This document shows positions 1-11,870 of a stretch of 64,000 bases of DNA, in pieces (positions within the stretch are counted from its first letter, which is position 1; every line of letters starts with the position of its first letter). The stretch comes from Diphasiastrum complanatum (lineage: Eukaryota; Streptophyta; Lycopodiopsida; Lycopodiales; Lycopodiaceae), in assembly GCA_029204225.1 (NCBI GenBank), contig CM055095.1, forward strand, positions 52,985,836 through 53,049,835, read 5' to 3'. The notes under the pieces are model-generated. The model did not search any database. It had not been told where the DNA came from and worked only from the letters and a program-made list of their open reading frames with translations. A program made the translations under genes and the position numbers.

Positions 1-1530
1 ATCTATTGAGCCAATTCTAAGATATCTTAGGCTTCATGTACTTCTCCCATGAATATTATTAAATTTCATTCTATTCACGTCCCTCTACAACAAGCTTTTT
101 ATCATGTAATGGCCTTTCTTCACACAAGACTTGGTTGACCACATTGTCTGTTAAACCAGTACGAATGGTTCCTTTCAAAGCACAATGTCCTAGTGATAGA
201 CTTATTCTACTGAACAAATTACATGATTGTTCCAAGCTCCTTACATCTCTAATCAACCTGTAATGTACCTAACGGTACCTCATGAACAAACATCAAGGCT
301 AGTTGCAAGAAGAATCTTGTTGGAGGTTATTTAAATGCAAAAAATACTCATAGTTAGTCACAATTTTCTCAAAATTGCAACACAAAAGTATGAGTATGTA
401 TCTTCAATTTTATATTTGCAATTTAACTACGATGCTTCATAGTGCAAGCTATTTTTGTATTCAAAGTTTGTCCAAGGTTTGATAGCTCACTCGCTACAAC
501 TTATAACAAGATGGTTCTACTTGAACAATTGTCATTTACATGTAGATTTTATATATGTTGTAGTTTGTACTATAGATTTTCAAATTATATAATTTTGTAG
601 ATGTTTGTCATATGTAAAACAATGCCATTTCTTTTATGTAATTTGCATCCACTATGATAATGTGCAATTTCAAAAATATGTACTCGCAATATTTCAAGCG
701 AACTAAACACATTGCAAAAAATTCACTTTTATTACACATTCTCATGACTAAAGTACATAAAAGCATATGCGTTCTTCTAAAAAAATTTCATCTTGTCTCA
801 CTACAAAATTTAACCAATTCTAATCTTTTCACTTAAATATAGTTTAACTATGAACTCTAATTGATTCTAATCTTTTGGCTTAATAACTTATGCATGCCTA
901 ACTTGCATATGGACCTTTAGAAGATTTAGTTCTTTGAAATGACTCTAAAATAAGTCGTTCGTGCATATGTGCATGCATGTGTTTTAAATTGCAAAGCCTA
1001 CATAACGGATGTGCGAAATATCAACTAGTTTAGTCATATTTTGGTTAATTGGCAATTTAGGCCAATATGCATTTTAGACTTGGAGATAGATATTTCAAAG
1101 TTATATTAGTGTAAATGTTTTTGAATTACCACTTTTGAAACGTGAGGGAAAGTAAGTAGGCGAGTTTGGACCCATTCAAATTTGATGATTGATACATTGA
1201 ATCTAGTCCATATTGTGAGTAGGGTTTTGAACCTAGAAGTTTCTATGGAGAGAAACCACATTCAAAATAGGGCATAGACCTGTTATAAATAGTGTACAAA
1301 CGTGGGAGAACATAATTCTCTCTCTCTTATCTCATTTCATGCTTATACATGAGTTCTCTTTGGTTCATCTATCCATTGGTGCACTACAGTGATGATATCT
1401 TGCAATCTTGTGTGTAGAATGCGATTTTATGTTATGTATTGGATCCTCACGTGTGAAATACAGTATCTTATTGTTATTGTATAGACAACAACTTCATTTT
1501 ATCATATATTTGATGTTTGATCAAAATCTT
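1..1530. other. AT-rich intergenic DNA, no gene recognised
   Basis: Only short chance frames occur and none resembles a known family. There is no PBS, polypurine tract or terminal repeat. A gypsy-type LTR begins at its right edge, so this is probably older DNA flanking that insertion or decayed transposon sequence. Confidence 0.4.
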
Positions 1531-2281
1531 TGTTGGAGGGTTCGCGGATCCCAAGACAACCCTAACCCTAGTTAATAAGTGAGAGAGATTTGGCACCCTG
1601 CGTGTGTAAGTCCAACCCGATGATCACATAGTTATTTTATTAATTAGTTAAAAGTCAACAAAAGGACTTTAGGCCTTTTTGCGGGACTTCTAATGTCACA
1701 GGGCCTAAATGTCAAGTTAGTGAATAAAGTTGGGTTTCCCTCCAATTTTGATGGTTCCCACACTTTTTTAAATTTGAATAAAAAGAGAGGCAAGACTGGA
1801 CCAATAGGATTCAGAGGCCAGGGTCCTCCTCTCTACTATAAGAAGGGACCAACTCGAGTTGCTCCTCATGTTCATTTCCTCATTTCAATAAAGCAGATTG
1901 GTTCTCTTCAGAAATGGATTGATGAATGTCCTTGATCTTCTTCTTCCCTTCTCCATCTCTCATGATTTCTTTGGATTTTGCTAATTATTGGATCTGAATG
2001 TTATTGGGATTGAGTGTTATTATACTTTTTATGAGAGAGAAAGAGAGAGAGAGAAAGAGTAAGTTATCTTTGTTGTGGATCGTAGTGTTAATGGATCTTA
2101 GTGTTAATGAGTAGGGTTAATGGATGTAGAGTTGGATGTAGATCTTCCATTCATGCTGAAATCTGAACTAAACTATCGCTCTCATGGGAACGAACCTATG
2201 CGTGACAACTAACTTCGTCTCTATGATGCTAGATTGACTAGACCTTGGATTCAGGTTAGGCAAGGAAAGAAAACCACTACA
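1531..2281 (+). repeat. Ty3/gypsy-type LTR, copy D1 (751 bp)
   Basis: The segment starts TGTTGGAGGG, ends in TACA, and is followed within 5 bases by an Asp-tRNA-type primer binding site. A second, diverged copy with the same ends and order of motifs lies at 57359-58072. A (GA)n tract at about 2035-2059 sits at the place where the second copy has a long (GT)n(GA)n tract. The PBS places it with the Athila/Tat side of plant gypsy elements. No matching 3' LTR was found here, so the element is broken or extends in pieces. Confidence 0.72.
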
Positions 2282-2285
2282 ATTT

Positions 2286-2303
2286 TGGCGTCATTGCCGG
2301 GGA
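2286..2303 (+). promoter_or_regulatory. Primer binding site, Asp-tRNA type
   Basis: TGGCGTCATTGCCGGGGA lies four bases after the LTR end. It resembles the tRNA-Asp-complementary PBS of Athila-type gypsy elements. The same site, with base changes, follows LTR-like ends at 7613 and 58077. Confidence 0.75.
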
Positions 2304-3507
2304 GCTACGCAAATTTTTCAGTTTGCAGCATGATTGTTGGATGGTTAGCTTGCATTAGGCATCTTGTCGTGGCATGAATAGTGTTATATCTACATTTTAG
2401 GATTAGTTTGGAATTGATTTTGCTTGATCTGAGTGGATTTGCTTGTTTGAAATCTAATCTGATTGTTAAAACAAGGAAAGTTATTCAGATCACCAATCTT
2501 AAGATCCATCTGGATCTGAGATATCAGAGAAAATAACAGAAATCGGTCAAATCTGCCAGATTTGGTTAAAAAGAGGCAAAAAACGTTGTCAGAGCTTAGA
2601 ACTTTTTACCCTCTTTCAAAAAACCTTCGCCGAGTTGCAGACACCTTCGGTTTTGATCACAGAACCTTCAGTTTGAAGGGCGAAGATTGATTCCCAGCAG
2701 ATTTCCAGAAACATCAGAAAAACCGTCAAAAAACACCAAAAAAATCATCAAAATCCTAAAAATACATAAAAAGAACCATCGCCCGATTCACTGTGCACAG
2801 GTGTGATTCAGATCTACCTAATGCCAGGTCGGCGAAGAATAATACCAAAAATAGAGAGGGTTTCAGAGGATCAGTTGTTATATTGACATATTTTTGTCAA
2901 AAAAATCACTTTTTTGCAAAATTACCAGTATTACTCTTGATCCTTCGCCGAGTTTCCAAACATTCTATTTATAATAAAATACTATTTTTGAGTTCGGCGA
3001 AGATTCTTCTTGATCACATCATAGAAAATCTTGAATTTTACCCTCGCCAACCATCAAAAACTGTATTTTCTTGTGTCATAAACCTTCGCCCGTTTTTCCA
3101 TAATTGTATTTGTGTCAGACCTTTCACCTGAGAGGTCGGCGAAGGTTATTTTCCAAGAAATCATCAAAAAAAATGTTCAGAGAGTTTTTTTTGTCCAAAA
3201 TAGCACTATTGAACCTTCGTCGAGCCAATCTTCGCCCAGTGAACCTTCGCCAGACCTATTTTAAGTTTCTGATTTTTCATATCAAGTCTTTGTCAAAATT
3301 TGGATCAAATCTGATATATTTTGAATTGGATTCTGAGAGATTTATCATTTTTTGAGACGTATTGATTGATCGAATCTCGAAAACTTTTTCATGATATAGA
3401 ATCAGATTATTGAAAAATGGAATAGATCTAGTAGATTTGATTTGAGATAGCTACTATTAAAAAATCTAGATCCAATCTCATTGTCTGCTTAATCTAAATT
3501 TGTAAAG
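2304..3507 (+). other. Gypsy 5' leader with repeated CTTCGCC/GGCGAAG motifs
   Basis: This untranslated stretch lies between the PBS and a possible gag start. It has no long reading frame. About a dozen copies of a short motif, CTTCGCC or its complement GGCGAAG, are spread from about 2626 to 3255. Diverged copies of the leader lie at 58095-58770 and, inverted, at 59113-59480. The motif may serve RNA folding, dimerisation or packaging, but that is inference. Confidence 0.6.
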
Positions 3508-3615
3508 ATGGCTGTCCCTGAAGCTGCTCCTGGAGGTGCTCTTTTGGAAGAGAAGCATACTCATTTGCTATTCAATGCTTGCTATTGCTCTTGTTGTTTT
3601 CCATTTGCTTTCAAG
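3508..3615 (+). pseudogene. Possible gypsy gag start, interrupted by copia element A
   Basis: An ATG at 3508 begins MAVPEAAPGGALLEEKH and stays open until the copia LTR at 3616. Its position after a long leader fits the first codons of gag. Only 36 codons remain and no domain can be named. Confidence 0.3.
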
Positions 3616-4200
3616 TGTCAAAAATGGTGAACTCCTGCAACTTTGTCGCGACACGAAAGTCAACGTGCCTTGACTCGAAGGTCGAATGATTCGCAAAGAT
3701 CAAACAATTCGTGAAAGTCAACGTGCCTCCAGGACGAACGAGAGACGAACCATTCGCAAAAATCAAACATGTCTCCAGGACCACAAAAATTGCAAGCAAC
3801 GCAAAATGAAAAGAAACAAAAAGAAACGAAAGGGAATTTTTTGCGCTGTCAGCTGGCAGCTCAACAAGCTTGGAGTCTTAAACTTCACGCCCAGCTGAAA
3901 CGGGTAGCAACAACGGAGAGTAATCGATTAGTTGATTAGCGTTAACCACTCTTGTACTTCTCTGTTTAGCTATCTTGTAAACTCCACACAGTGGAGACAT
4001 AAACTATTCTTCTGGATCAAAATAGATACAGTGAGACATAGAGAGGAGAGCAGAAAAGAAAAAGACTAGAAACGAAATAGCTGTGTATGAAAGTCTGCCA
4101 ACGAGCAGAACACAACGAAAGAGCAGAGCGTCAGGACGCCAACGAACGAGACACTGACCATCTTGCTCTAAAAATTAAACTGATAATTGATTGCTCTATT
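3616..4200 (+). repeat. 5' LTR of copia element A (truncated at its 3' end)
   Basis: Starts TGTCAAAAATGG and matches 6498-7073 along its length. Matching stops at TTGCTCTATT (4200), where integrase coding sequence begins within a few bases. No PBS follows. The U3 part holds repeated CGAA-rich units. Confidence 0.8.
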
Positions 4201-4207
4201 TTAGAGC

Positions 4208-6497
4208 AAAAAACTTTCAATATTCTGCCAAGAACAAGGGATCGAGCATCAGTTCACTCCTGCATACACACCGGAATATAATGGTGTCGCGGAGAGAAGA
4301 AATAGAACGCTAGTCGAAGGAGCCAAATGCATGATGGCACAGGCTCAATTGACAAGTCAATTCTGGACTGAGGCAATAGCTGCAGCTGTACACCTACAGA
4401 AGAGATCAACAATAACAACGTTGGAAAATAAGACACCGTATGAGATGTGGACAGGTAGAAAGCTGATCTATCATATGTACGTGTGTTTGGATGTGCAGCA
4501 TACAAGCACATTCCAAAAAAAAAAAAGTAAGTTCGATGATAAATCAGAGCAAACGATCATGGTCAGGTACTCGAATGGAACACAAGTATACAGGCTCTAC
4601 AACCCAACCACGAAAAAAGTTGTTTCGAGCAGAGATGTGAAGTTCAATGAGTCCACATTCCCTGGACTAAAAGATGAAAGAGACCATGAGATCTTCACAC
4701 TGCTGCCAATTCAAGAGGGAGATCGAGGACAGACGTCAAATCAGAATGTTGAGCCACAGACTCCAGAGCAGCAGGAAGCAGAAGATCAATCCCACGAACA
4801 AGAAACGTTCGAGCAGCGACAAAACGACCCTAGAAGGTCAACAAGACAAAGAAGACCTCCAGATTGTTACGTTGACAATCTTCAGTGGAGTGAAGACACG
4901 CAATTCGAGCACTGCAGCTTCACTGAAGAGCCAACAACATATCAAGAAGTTGTTCAGAGTCTAGAGGGAGAATTCTGGATGCATGCAATGTTAGAGGAGA
5001 TCGAGTCGATGAGGCGAAACGAGGTATGGACACTAGAGCCACCGCCAGAAAACAGAAAGATCGTCGACTACAAGTGGGTATACAAGAAGAAAATGAAATC
5101 CGTTGGCCGTTACAAGACAAGCCTTGTCACGAAGGGCTACACACAAAGATATAGTGGTGATTATTTCGACAAATATTCGCCAATGGTCAAGATGACAAGC
5201 ATATGACTACTCCTTGCATACGCCACACAACACAATCTGGAAATTCACCAGATTGATGTGAAGACAGCCTTTCTCCACGAAGATCTAGAGGAAGAAATCT
5301 TCATGAAGCAACCTGAAGAATTTGAAGACCCCGACAATTGACAATATGTATGTCGGCTGTATAGATGCATCTATGGTCTAAAACAGGCATCACGAGCTTG
5401 GTATAAGAAGCTCGATAGTCTTCTGAAGTCTCTAAACTTCAATCCTACAAAACTGCACTGTAATGTCTACATAAAAAGAGTAGGAAAAGATTTTGTGATA
5501 CTGACTATTTTCGTGGATGATTCCCTGATGATAGGAAATTCCTTGATGTTGATCATAGGCACGAAGAGTAAGATTTCTGAAAGTTCTGAAATCACAGATC
5601 TAGGAGAAGCAACGAAATGCCTCGGGCTGGAGATCAGAAGAGATCGAACAAAGGGCGAAATGCACTTGAGTCAGTCTGAGTATGCCAAAAAGGTGCTCAA
5701 GCAGTATCACAAAGAAAAGGTCACACCAATGATAGCTGGTGCCAAGATGACAAAGCAGGATTGCCCAAAAACCGAAGAGGAAGAATAGAAGATAGCAGGT
5801 ATACCCTACCAAAACCTAATCGGTAGTCTGATGTATCTTACAATTTGTACCAGACCCGATCTAGCTTTCTCTATTTATGTCTTAAGCCAATTCTCTTCCA
5901 ATCTTGGCATGGCACATTGGCAAATGGCAAAACGAATCTTACAGTATCTGAAGGGTACCCAGAATATGACATTAACCTATAGAGCTAAAAACGAAAGAAA
6001 AAAATTCGAGCTGCACCACTACAGTGATGCAAGCTAGGCGAGCTGCAAAGATGACAGCAAGTCCATAACTAGAGGATGTACCATAGCGTGCGAAGCTACA
6101 ATCAGCTGGATATGCAAAAATCAAACCTTGGTAGCTCAGTCTTCTTGCGAAGCTGAATATGTCGCAGTTTCAAAGGTGGCGAACGAGGTAGTGTGGTTAC
6201 AGATGATGTTGGAGGCAATCGAGATACCTCAAGGAGAACCATGCACGATGATGATGGACTCTCAGAGTGTCATTTATCTGTCCCAGGATCCTGTCTTACA
6301 TTCAAAGACAAAACACATACCTCTTAAGTACTACCACATTCGAGATTTAATCTCGAAAGGAGAGCTCCAGATCCAGTACATAAAATCTAAAGACATGATT
6401 GCAGATCTACTCATGAAGCCGCTCGACAAGCCACTTTTCGTCAAGCAAAGAAAAGCAATTAGATTAAACATGCAAAGCTGCAAGGTTCAAGAAGGAG
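4208..6497 (+). pseudogene. Copia A pol remnant (integrase C-terminus, RT, RNase H)
   Basis: The frame opens in the last third of integrase (QFTPAYTPEYNGVAERRN), continues through an RT with the FVDD active-site motif at about 5512, and ends with RNase H motifs (QSSCEAEYV at about 6140, TKHIPLKYYHIRDL at about 6310). In-frame stops occur at about 5204, 5340, 5786 and 6036. Gag, protease and the first two catalytic aspartates of integrase are gone. The last open frame runs past the polypurine region into the 3' LTR, to 6754. It is not functional. Confidence 0.85.
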
Positions 6498-7073
6498 TGT
6501 CAGAAATGGTGAACTCCTACAACTTTGTCGCGATGCGAAAGTCAACGTGCCTTGACTCGAAGGTTGAACGATTCGCGAAGATCAAACAATTTGCGAAAGT
6601 CAACGTGCCTCCAGGACGAACGAGGGGCGAACCATTCGCGAAAATCAAACATGCCTCCAAGACCACAAAAACTGCAAAGCAACACAAAACAAAAAGAAAC
6701 GAAAGGGAATCTTTCGTGCTGCCAGCTGGCAGCTCAACGGACTTGGAGTCTTAAACTTCACGCCCAACTAAAACGGGTAGCAACAACGAAGAGTAACTAA
6801 TTAGTTGATTAGCGTTAACTACTCTTGTGATTCTCTGTTTAGCTATCTTGTAAACTCCACACAGTGGAGACATAAACTATTCTTCTGGATCAAAATAGAT
6901 ACAGTGAGACATAGAGAGGAGAGCAGAAAAGAAAAAGACTAGAAACGAAATAGTTGTGTATGAAAGTCTGCCAACTAACAGAACATAGCGAAAGAGCATA
7001 GCGTCAGGCCGCTAACGAGCAAGACACTGACCATCTCGCTCTAAAAATTAAACTGATAATTGATTGCTCTATT
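6498..7073 (+). repeat. 3' LTR of copia element A
   Basis: Direct repeat of 3616-4200, beginning TGTCAGAAATGG after a purine-rich tract (AAGGTTCAAGAAGGAG). The end is uncertain: a CA pair follows at about 7082, and the related sequence beyond has the same CGAA-rich character. Confidence 0.75.
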
Positions 7074-7366
7074 ATCGTGCATCTCCTTGTCTTCAGCTGT
7101 CTTGATTGCTAGAATGAAATTTGTTCTATGATGTGTAGTCGCGTGTCTAAGTTCATGTGAGCTTCCGCATAAAAGAAAATTCAAAGAAACAAAATCGTTT
7201 GCGACAACGAAACAAACTCGTTCGCGACATCAAATTCACGCTTTTTGGTTTCAATAGTTTATGTTTCTCCCTTAGCAAGTACAATGGGCATTTGAGCTAA
7301 CCTCCACCCTCACTTTTTCTCTCTATTACTCTATTCCTCTATCTTCTATGATCCTTCTATCCATCT

Positions 7367-7420
<54 letters not shown>

Positions 7421-7611
7421 CTACAAATCATGTGGAATACTAGTTTAGGGGAGTAGAGTTAGTGGGAGTAGTGTTAAAGGTGGTAGTGTTAGTGTAAGAA
7501 GTAGAGAACTAACTAAAAGTAGCATCTATTCATAGTTAGGCATCTGTCCAATGTTCTAACCCTTGTTGACAGGCGGGAGGACTACTACTACGCGAGATCC
7601 TCGACCCTACA
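7074..7611 (+). repeat. 3' part of a gypsy-type LTR, copy D3
   Basis: The segment ends in CCCTACA and is followed by a PBS-like TGGCGTTGTTGCCGAGGA at 7613-7630. Like the D1 and D2 LTRs it has a microsatellite (CT then CA, 7369-7422) and TAGTGTTA repeats downstream of it. The left boundary could not be set. Confidence 0.5.
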
Positions 7612-7630
7612 GTGGCGTTGTTGCCGAGGA

Positions 7631-9035
7631 TAGGTTTTCACTAACTAGTATAGCTGCATTTTAGCTATTTCTTGTTTTTTAGAGTAGTTTTAGGTGGATT
7701 TTGGGGTAGGAAGAGTTAGTTTTCTGTATTTTCTTGTGTTTGGACTGTTCCCAGCTAGCGGAGGAGGTGTGAGAGGGTAAAGGAGGCCCTAAATAGCCTC
7801 TAGGGGCTTGACATCCAAACCAAAATCTGAGAAAACCCAAAAAAAAAACACACACCAATCTGCATTTTTGGACGGAAAAAGAGCCTAAAATCTCATCAAA
7901 TTTTAATATTTCCAAAATCAGTGAGAGTCAACCCTTGTACGACTGGCAGCAGCTCCAAGGTATTGTCCCATACCTGCATAGAAGCCTGTGAGAGTTAGTT
8001 CCTAGCAAATTGCAAAAATCAGAGAAAAAACCATAAAAATTCAAAAAATCCTTGTAAAAAACCAAAAAGATTCAAATCTTCATAAGAACTCTCGGAGAAC
8101 TCCCTGAAGTTCCATCTCAGTGAAACCAGGACACAGAGGAATAAAAAATAATCAACCTATTTTCTTAATTCTCGAATGGGCCTTGGGCCTGTTTGGGCCA
8201 TTTTCTTCTTGCATTTCAATGCATGAAAGAGAGTGATAGAAGAGGAAGGAAGGAGCATGAGGAAGGGGAGGAGGAGGAGAATGACAAGAAGAAGAGGAGA
8301 TTGTGTTTTGAACTTTGTAACCTAGCATTTAGTGAATTGCAAAAGCAGTTGTTGCAAACAATAGCTAGGAATGTACTTACATGGCAAAAACAAGTGTCTT
8401 TTTGTAGTGTTTGAGGGTAATGCACCTTTGGAATATATATAATGTGCAATGAGATTTTGTAATCGACCACCTCCTTTCTGGAAGTTAGAAGTAGAACCTT
8501 TATCAAGTTATAAAATGTATGTTATGTGATGAACTAAAAACCAACAAAGCAACGATTAACATGTTGATAGTTGATGTCACTATGAGTCTCATTACATAGA
8601 CTAGCATTTTACCAATTCCATTGCCACTAAAGTTAAAACAGAAAAGGTAGTTCTAACCTCTCTTCACTCGGCACCTCTCTTATTTCCCTATCCTAAGTTC
8701 CAAATTCTAACCTATCTAAATTCAAAATTCAAAGAATACCAATCACTTGATTACTGCTGTAACAGTGACAATAACATAGAAATAATCTGCTGAGGTGTAA
8801 CAAATTGAGATTGCCACAAAGGTGTAGTAAAATAAATGTGCTTTGGTTCTTACAATCTGGTTGAATCATTGCTGCACATTACAAACATGAATATATCAAG
8901 GAAAGCTCATGCAAAAGACTTAAGGCATCTACATTTGCCTCAGTACACTTACAGTGCAACATGCAGTGTCGATGATCGATTGTTGAAGTGGTTCTTATTG
9001 CACCTTGCCAGCATCTCCCACCTCTGATTGGATTA
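7631..9035. other. No gene recognised; gypsy leader debris and mTERF 3' flank
   Basis: The left part follows the D3 PBS and looks like leader sequence. A purine-rich frame at 8193-8414 is low complexity and matches no family. The last 200 bases are downstream of the minus-strand mTERF gene and should hold its 3' UTR. Confidence 0.4.
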
Positions 9036-10628
9036 TCACTTCTTTCTCTCGAATACCAAAGAGCATCCAGGGTGACAATCCACATATTTCATACGAAAAT
9101 GTGCATTATCCAAGCATGTAAAAAAGGCTAAAGCTGGATTCTTTTTTAGCAAGCCCATGGATGTCAGCCACATAACTACCCTGTAACGCGGTCTGATCCT
9201 CTTCTCAAGGCTAAGGTTAAGAAAAACAGGATGAGTTACCACATCTTTTATTGGATAGTGCATGACTTTGACAAGATAGACAAGCTTTTCCTGTAATCCT
9301 GTGTGTTTTTTTCGAAGAAGGGACGGATTTCCCCTGAGCATTGCAACAATTTCATCATGAGAAAGCCCAAGAGATGCAAACCAGCGAATTCGATCCTCAA
9401 GGTAGTCAATGCTGCAAGAGAATATGGATCCCAATGCTCTGCAGAAACTAGGTGACCCCATTTCAAAACCTAGTTCCAGAAGAAATTTGACTTTAGCAGC
9501 TAAGCTTCCACTAACTGATCTTCTCAGAATGGCTGGCTGACCACTCACCAGCTTCACTAAATCTGTCTGTTGGAAACCTACACTCTGCAGATACTGGATC
9601 TTAGGTTTCAAATTTTGCTCCACATTAAATCCAAAAATGCGCGGCTCCTTTCGAATTATCCTAGAAATGTCACCCCTACTTATTCCTAATTCTTTCAAGA
9701 ATTCCACCATTGGTCTCAGACTGTTATCTACGCTGCGAGTTACAACAAGAGGATGGTCTTTAACTATTTTTCCCATGTCTTCAGAACTGACATCAAAATC
9801 TTTAAAATATTCCAACACTGAAAACATGTTTTGTGTGGAAAACACAACAACTATTGGGAATCTTTCCATACAATTTGCAGCATCTTCAACCGACAGCCCG
9901 CAGAAGCTGCAGAAGTCGACAAACTGACGCACAGCCTGTTCACCTGAATTGATCACCATGGAAGGATTAAACATCATGATCTGGCCCAGAAAAGGATTGC
10001 TTTCAATGCCTAAATTCTTCAGTAAGTGCAGTAGAGGTTGTAGTGATTCTTCGAGGTTCAGAAACAGCAAAGCTGGGCGCTTTTGCACCAGTTTTGCAAC
10101 CTCTTTGCCGTCCATCCCCAGCAGCTGCTCCAGAGCACCAACACGGGCAAACAGATGAGCAACAGAATTAGACAGGAACTCGCTTTTGTGACGTTTGAGC
10201 ATAGTGGCCACTTTAAGCCTGGGGATACCAATACCCTCCAACACGGTTGCAGCTGCCGCAAGCTTCTGCTCACCGACTTCTGCCTCATCGAGCTCTAATT
10301 CAGCTCCAACACAAGCAGCAACTACATTCAGCTTATGTTCTTCAGATGCTATCGCTTCCTTGGTTGATGCAGCTCTAAAACAAGACCCAAAAAGAGGATT
10401 GAGAGCTTCATCGATGTGGAGACGATATCTGAGCTTGCGGGAAGATGAAAGTGAGAAGAAGGGCAGAGCGCTGCAGGCGTATGGTGGAAGAAGAAGCATG
10501 CTCGAAAAGTACAAGGGATTTGTGGGGCTTGTTCTCGATCCAAAGAGAGAAGCAAGATGGGAGGCACCTCTGGATGCGATGGCCATGTTAGCCACATGAA
10601 GTTGCCATCCGGAGGTGATTTTTGCCAC
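9036..10628 (-). CDS. mTERF-family protein, organelle-targeted, single exon
   Basis: A complete 530-codon frame without introns, as is usual for plant mTERF genes. The family comprises helical-repeat nucleic-acid-binding proteins that act in transcription, splicing or translation in plastids and mitochondria. Residues 1-80 are rich in Ser, Arg, Ala and Leu with few acids, fitting a transit peptide; a second Met at residue 15 (MAIASRG) could be the true start. From about residue 130 at least eight mTERF repeats follow, each with its conserved proline: KRPALLF, FNPSMVI, RFPIVVV, DHPLVVT, KEPRIFG, GQPAILR, GNPSLLR, THPVFLN. The end (KYVDCHPGC) is typical of land-plant members. The frame is intact and compositionally unlike the transposons around it, so it is very probably functional. 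Which mTERF paralogue it is, and which organelle it enters, cannot be told from sequence alone. Confidence 0.93.
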   Translation of the reverse strand: MAKITSGWQLHVANMAIASRGASHLASLFGSRTSPTNPLYFSSMLLLPPYACSALPFFSLSSSRKLRYRLHIDEALNPLFGSCFRAASTKEAIASEEHKLNVVAACVGAELELDEAEVGEQKLAAAATVLEGIGIPRLKVATMLKRHKSEFLSNSVAHLFARVGALEQLLGMDGKEVAKLVQKRPALLFLNLEESLQPLLHLLKNLGIESNPFLGQIMMFNPSMVINSGEQAVRQFVDFCSFCGLSVEDAANCMERFPIVVVFSTQNMFSVLEYFKDFDVSSEDMGKIVKDHPLVVTRSVDNSLRPMVEFLKELGISRGDISRIIRKEPRIFGFNVEQNLKPKIQYLQSVGFQQTDLVKLVSGQPAILRRSVSGSLAAKVKFLLELGFEMGSPSFCRALGSIFSCSIDYLEDRIRWFASLGLSHDEIVAMLRGNPSLLRKKHTGLQEKLVYLVKVMHYPIKDVVTHPVFLNLSLEKRIRPRYRVVMWLTSMGLLKKNPALAFFTCLDNAHFRMKYVDCHPGCSLVFERKK

Positions 10629-11200
10629 TGCCCAGGAAGCACAAGTTGAGGTACCAAATGCTTTTATTTCACTTTTTTGAGAGGCTATTTTTTAAGAAAC
10701 TTTATGCATCTCTATATGCCCTTGCTTGGCTCATTTTTTTTTGTTCGGTCTTCTTATTATTCCCGTGAAAAATTATATTTTCTAATCATGCTCCAGATGA
10801 TGTTACGACTTTCCTTTATCCTAACGTTACTAAGCAAGGTGACTCCTTGGGTGGTCTCATTCCTTTTGTTACTTCTTAGTCCCGAGACATGCCTTTATGT
10901 TTTAGGTTTTTCTTTTTTTGCTAGCCTCCATAGACGTAGCAAGGGAAAACCCATGCACCAAAGTTATTACCGTTGGGCCGCAAATGCTTCCCTTCAGCTT
11001 TTCCTCCCGCGTTCGACCGCGGCCGCGCCCAACAGGCGAAGTGGTAAGCACCAACACCGCGTAGGTGCAGGCCGTGTGGGGGTTTCACCCACTAAAACCC
11101 AAGCTGGAGGCTGGACCGCCGCACTAGGGTGAAATTAAATGGCAAAGTGCGACAAGGCGAGTGCCCAACACTCACGGTGCATTGGCATGCTAAATTAGTC
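10629..11200. other. mTERF upstream region with LINE-like fragment and GC-rich patch
   Basis: This must include the mTERF promoter, read leftwards, but no convincing TATA box was found. At about 10800-10870 a forward frame reads KQGDSLGGLI, resembling the LINE reverse-transcriptase motif found again at 11240. A GC-rich patch at about 10975-11130 stands out from its AT-rich surroundings and is unexplained. Confidence 0.35.
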
Positions 11201-11214
11201 ATGCTTCTCATTCA

Positions 11215-11870
11215 GCCAATGTTGTGATTTTCCCTTTGACTGATAGTATCAAACAAGGCAACCCTTTAGGTTGATTCTCTTTTTGCTTTGGCACACTTTT
11301 GGGCTTGATGAGACTCCTCAATTGCTTTCCATCTTGTATGTTTCCCTCTATTGCATATGACTCATATTGTGAGAACTGTTAACAATGTCATCCTTGCTTT
11401 CTTACATTTTTTTCAACAACTTTTTACTTTGGAGCTGACAATGAAATATTGTAAGTGCATCATGGCTTGGTGTCCTCAAGGCCTTCCTGCAAAGTTTCCT
11501 TTTATGTGCAAGTTTCAATGCTCGTGATGATAAGATTCAAGAGCTTGGTGTTCAAATAGCTAGACCTGAGTCTATCGCTTCTTTTTTACCGGACATTTTG
11601 GATGTGTGTTCACCACTCCGATTTGATACCAAAGCTTGAAAATGCTCAAGTTGATCTAGGCATTTTCACCCAATGCTTTGCTCTACGTCCAAGTTATATT
11701 TTGTGATATGTTCTATCCCATTGGGCCATATAGGCACTACTCGGACATTTAGCCCCAGCACGTCTAGCACGAAATGTGGCACGAATAGGGCCCGCAAATG
11801 GCCACCAAAAATTTGTAGTTTTTTGTGGGCCTCAGAATTTATTGGCTTTTTTATTTCAAGCATGTGCAAC
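11215..11870 (+). pseudogene. Non-LTR (LINE) reverse transcriptase remnant, block 1
   Basis: The forward translation shows pieces in the order of a plant LINE reverse transcriptase: SIKQGNPLG then FALAHFWA (about 11245-11310), HIVRTVNNVILAFLHFFQQL in place of the catalytic region, then MAWCPQGLP at about 11463-11490. Frames change several times and the catalytic Asp pair is not intact. It is a decayed fragment with no identifiable ends. Confidence 0.55.

Larger units (their letters stand above)
3616..7073 (+). mobile_element. Copia element A, internally deleted and decayed
   Basis: Two direct LTRs (3616-4200 and 6498-7073) flank a pol remnant. Everything from the 5' LTR end through gag, protease and most of integrase is missing. 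The LTRs differ at roughly 40 positions by eye, about 7%, mostly C/T and G/A changes, which suggests an old, methylated insertion. It interrupts the possible gypsy gag start at 3508. The right boundary is set where LTR homology stops; the 3' LTR may run further. Confidence 0.8.

Noticed and set aside
1693-1935. 80-codon frame at 1693-1935 as a gene
   Set aside because: It lies wholly within the gypsy LTR and is not open in the second LTR copy.
10195-10599. 134-codon forward frame opposite the mTERF gene
   Set aside because: It is the complement shadow of the conserved minus-strand coding sequence.
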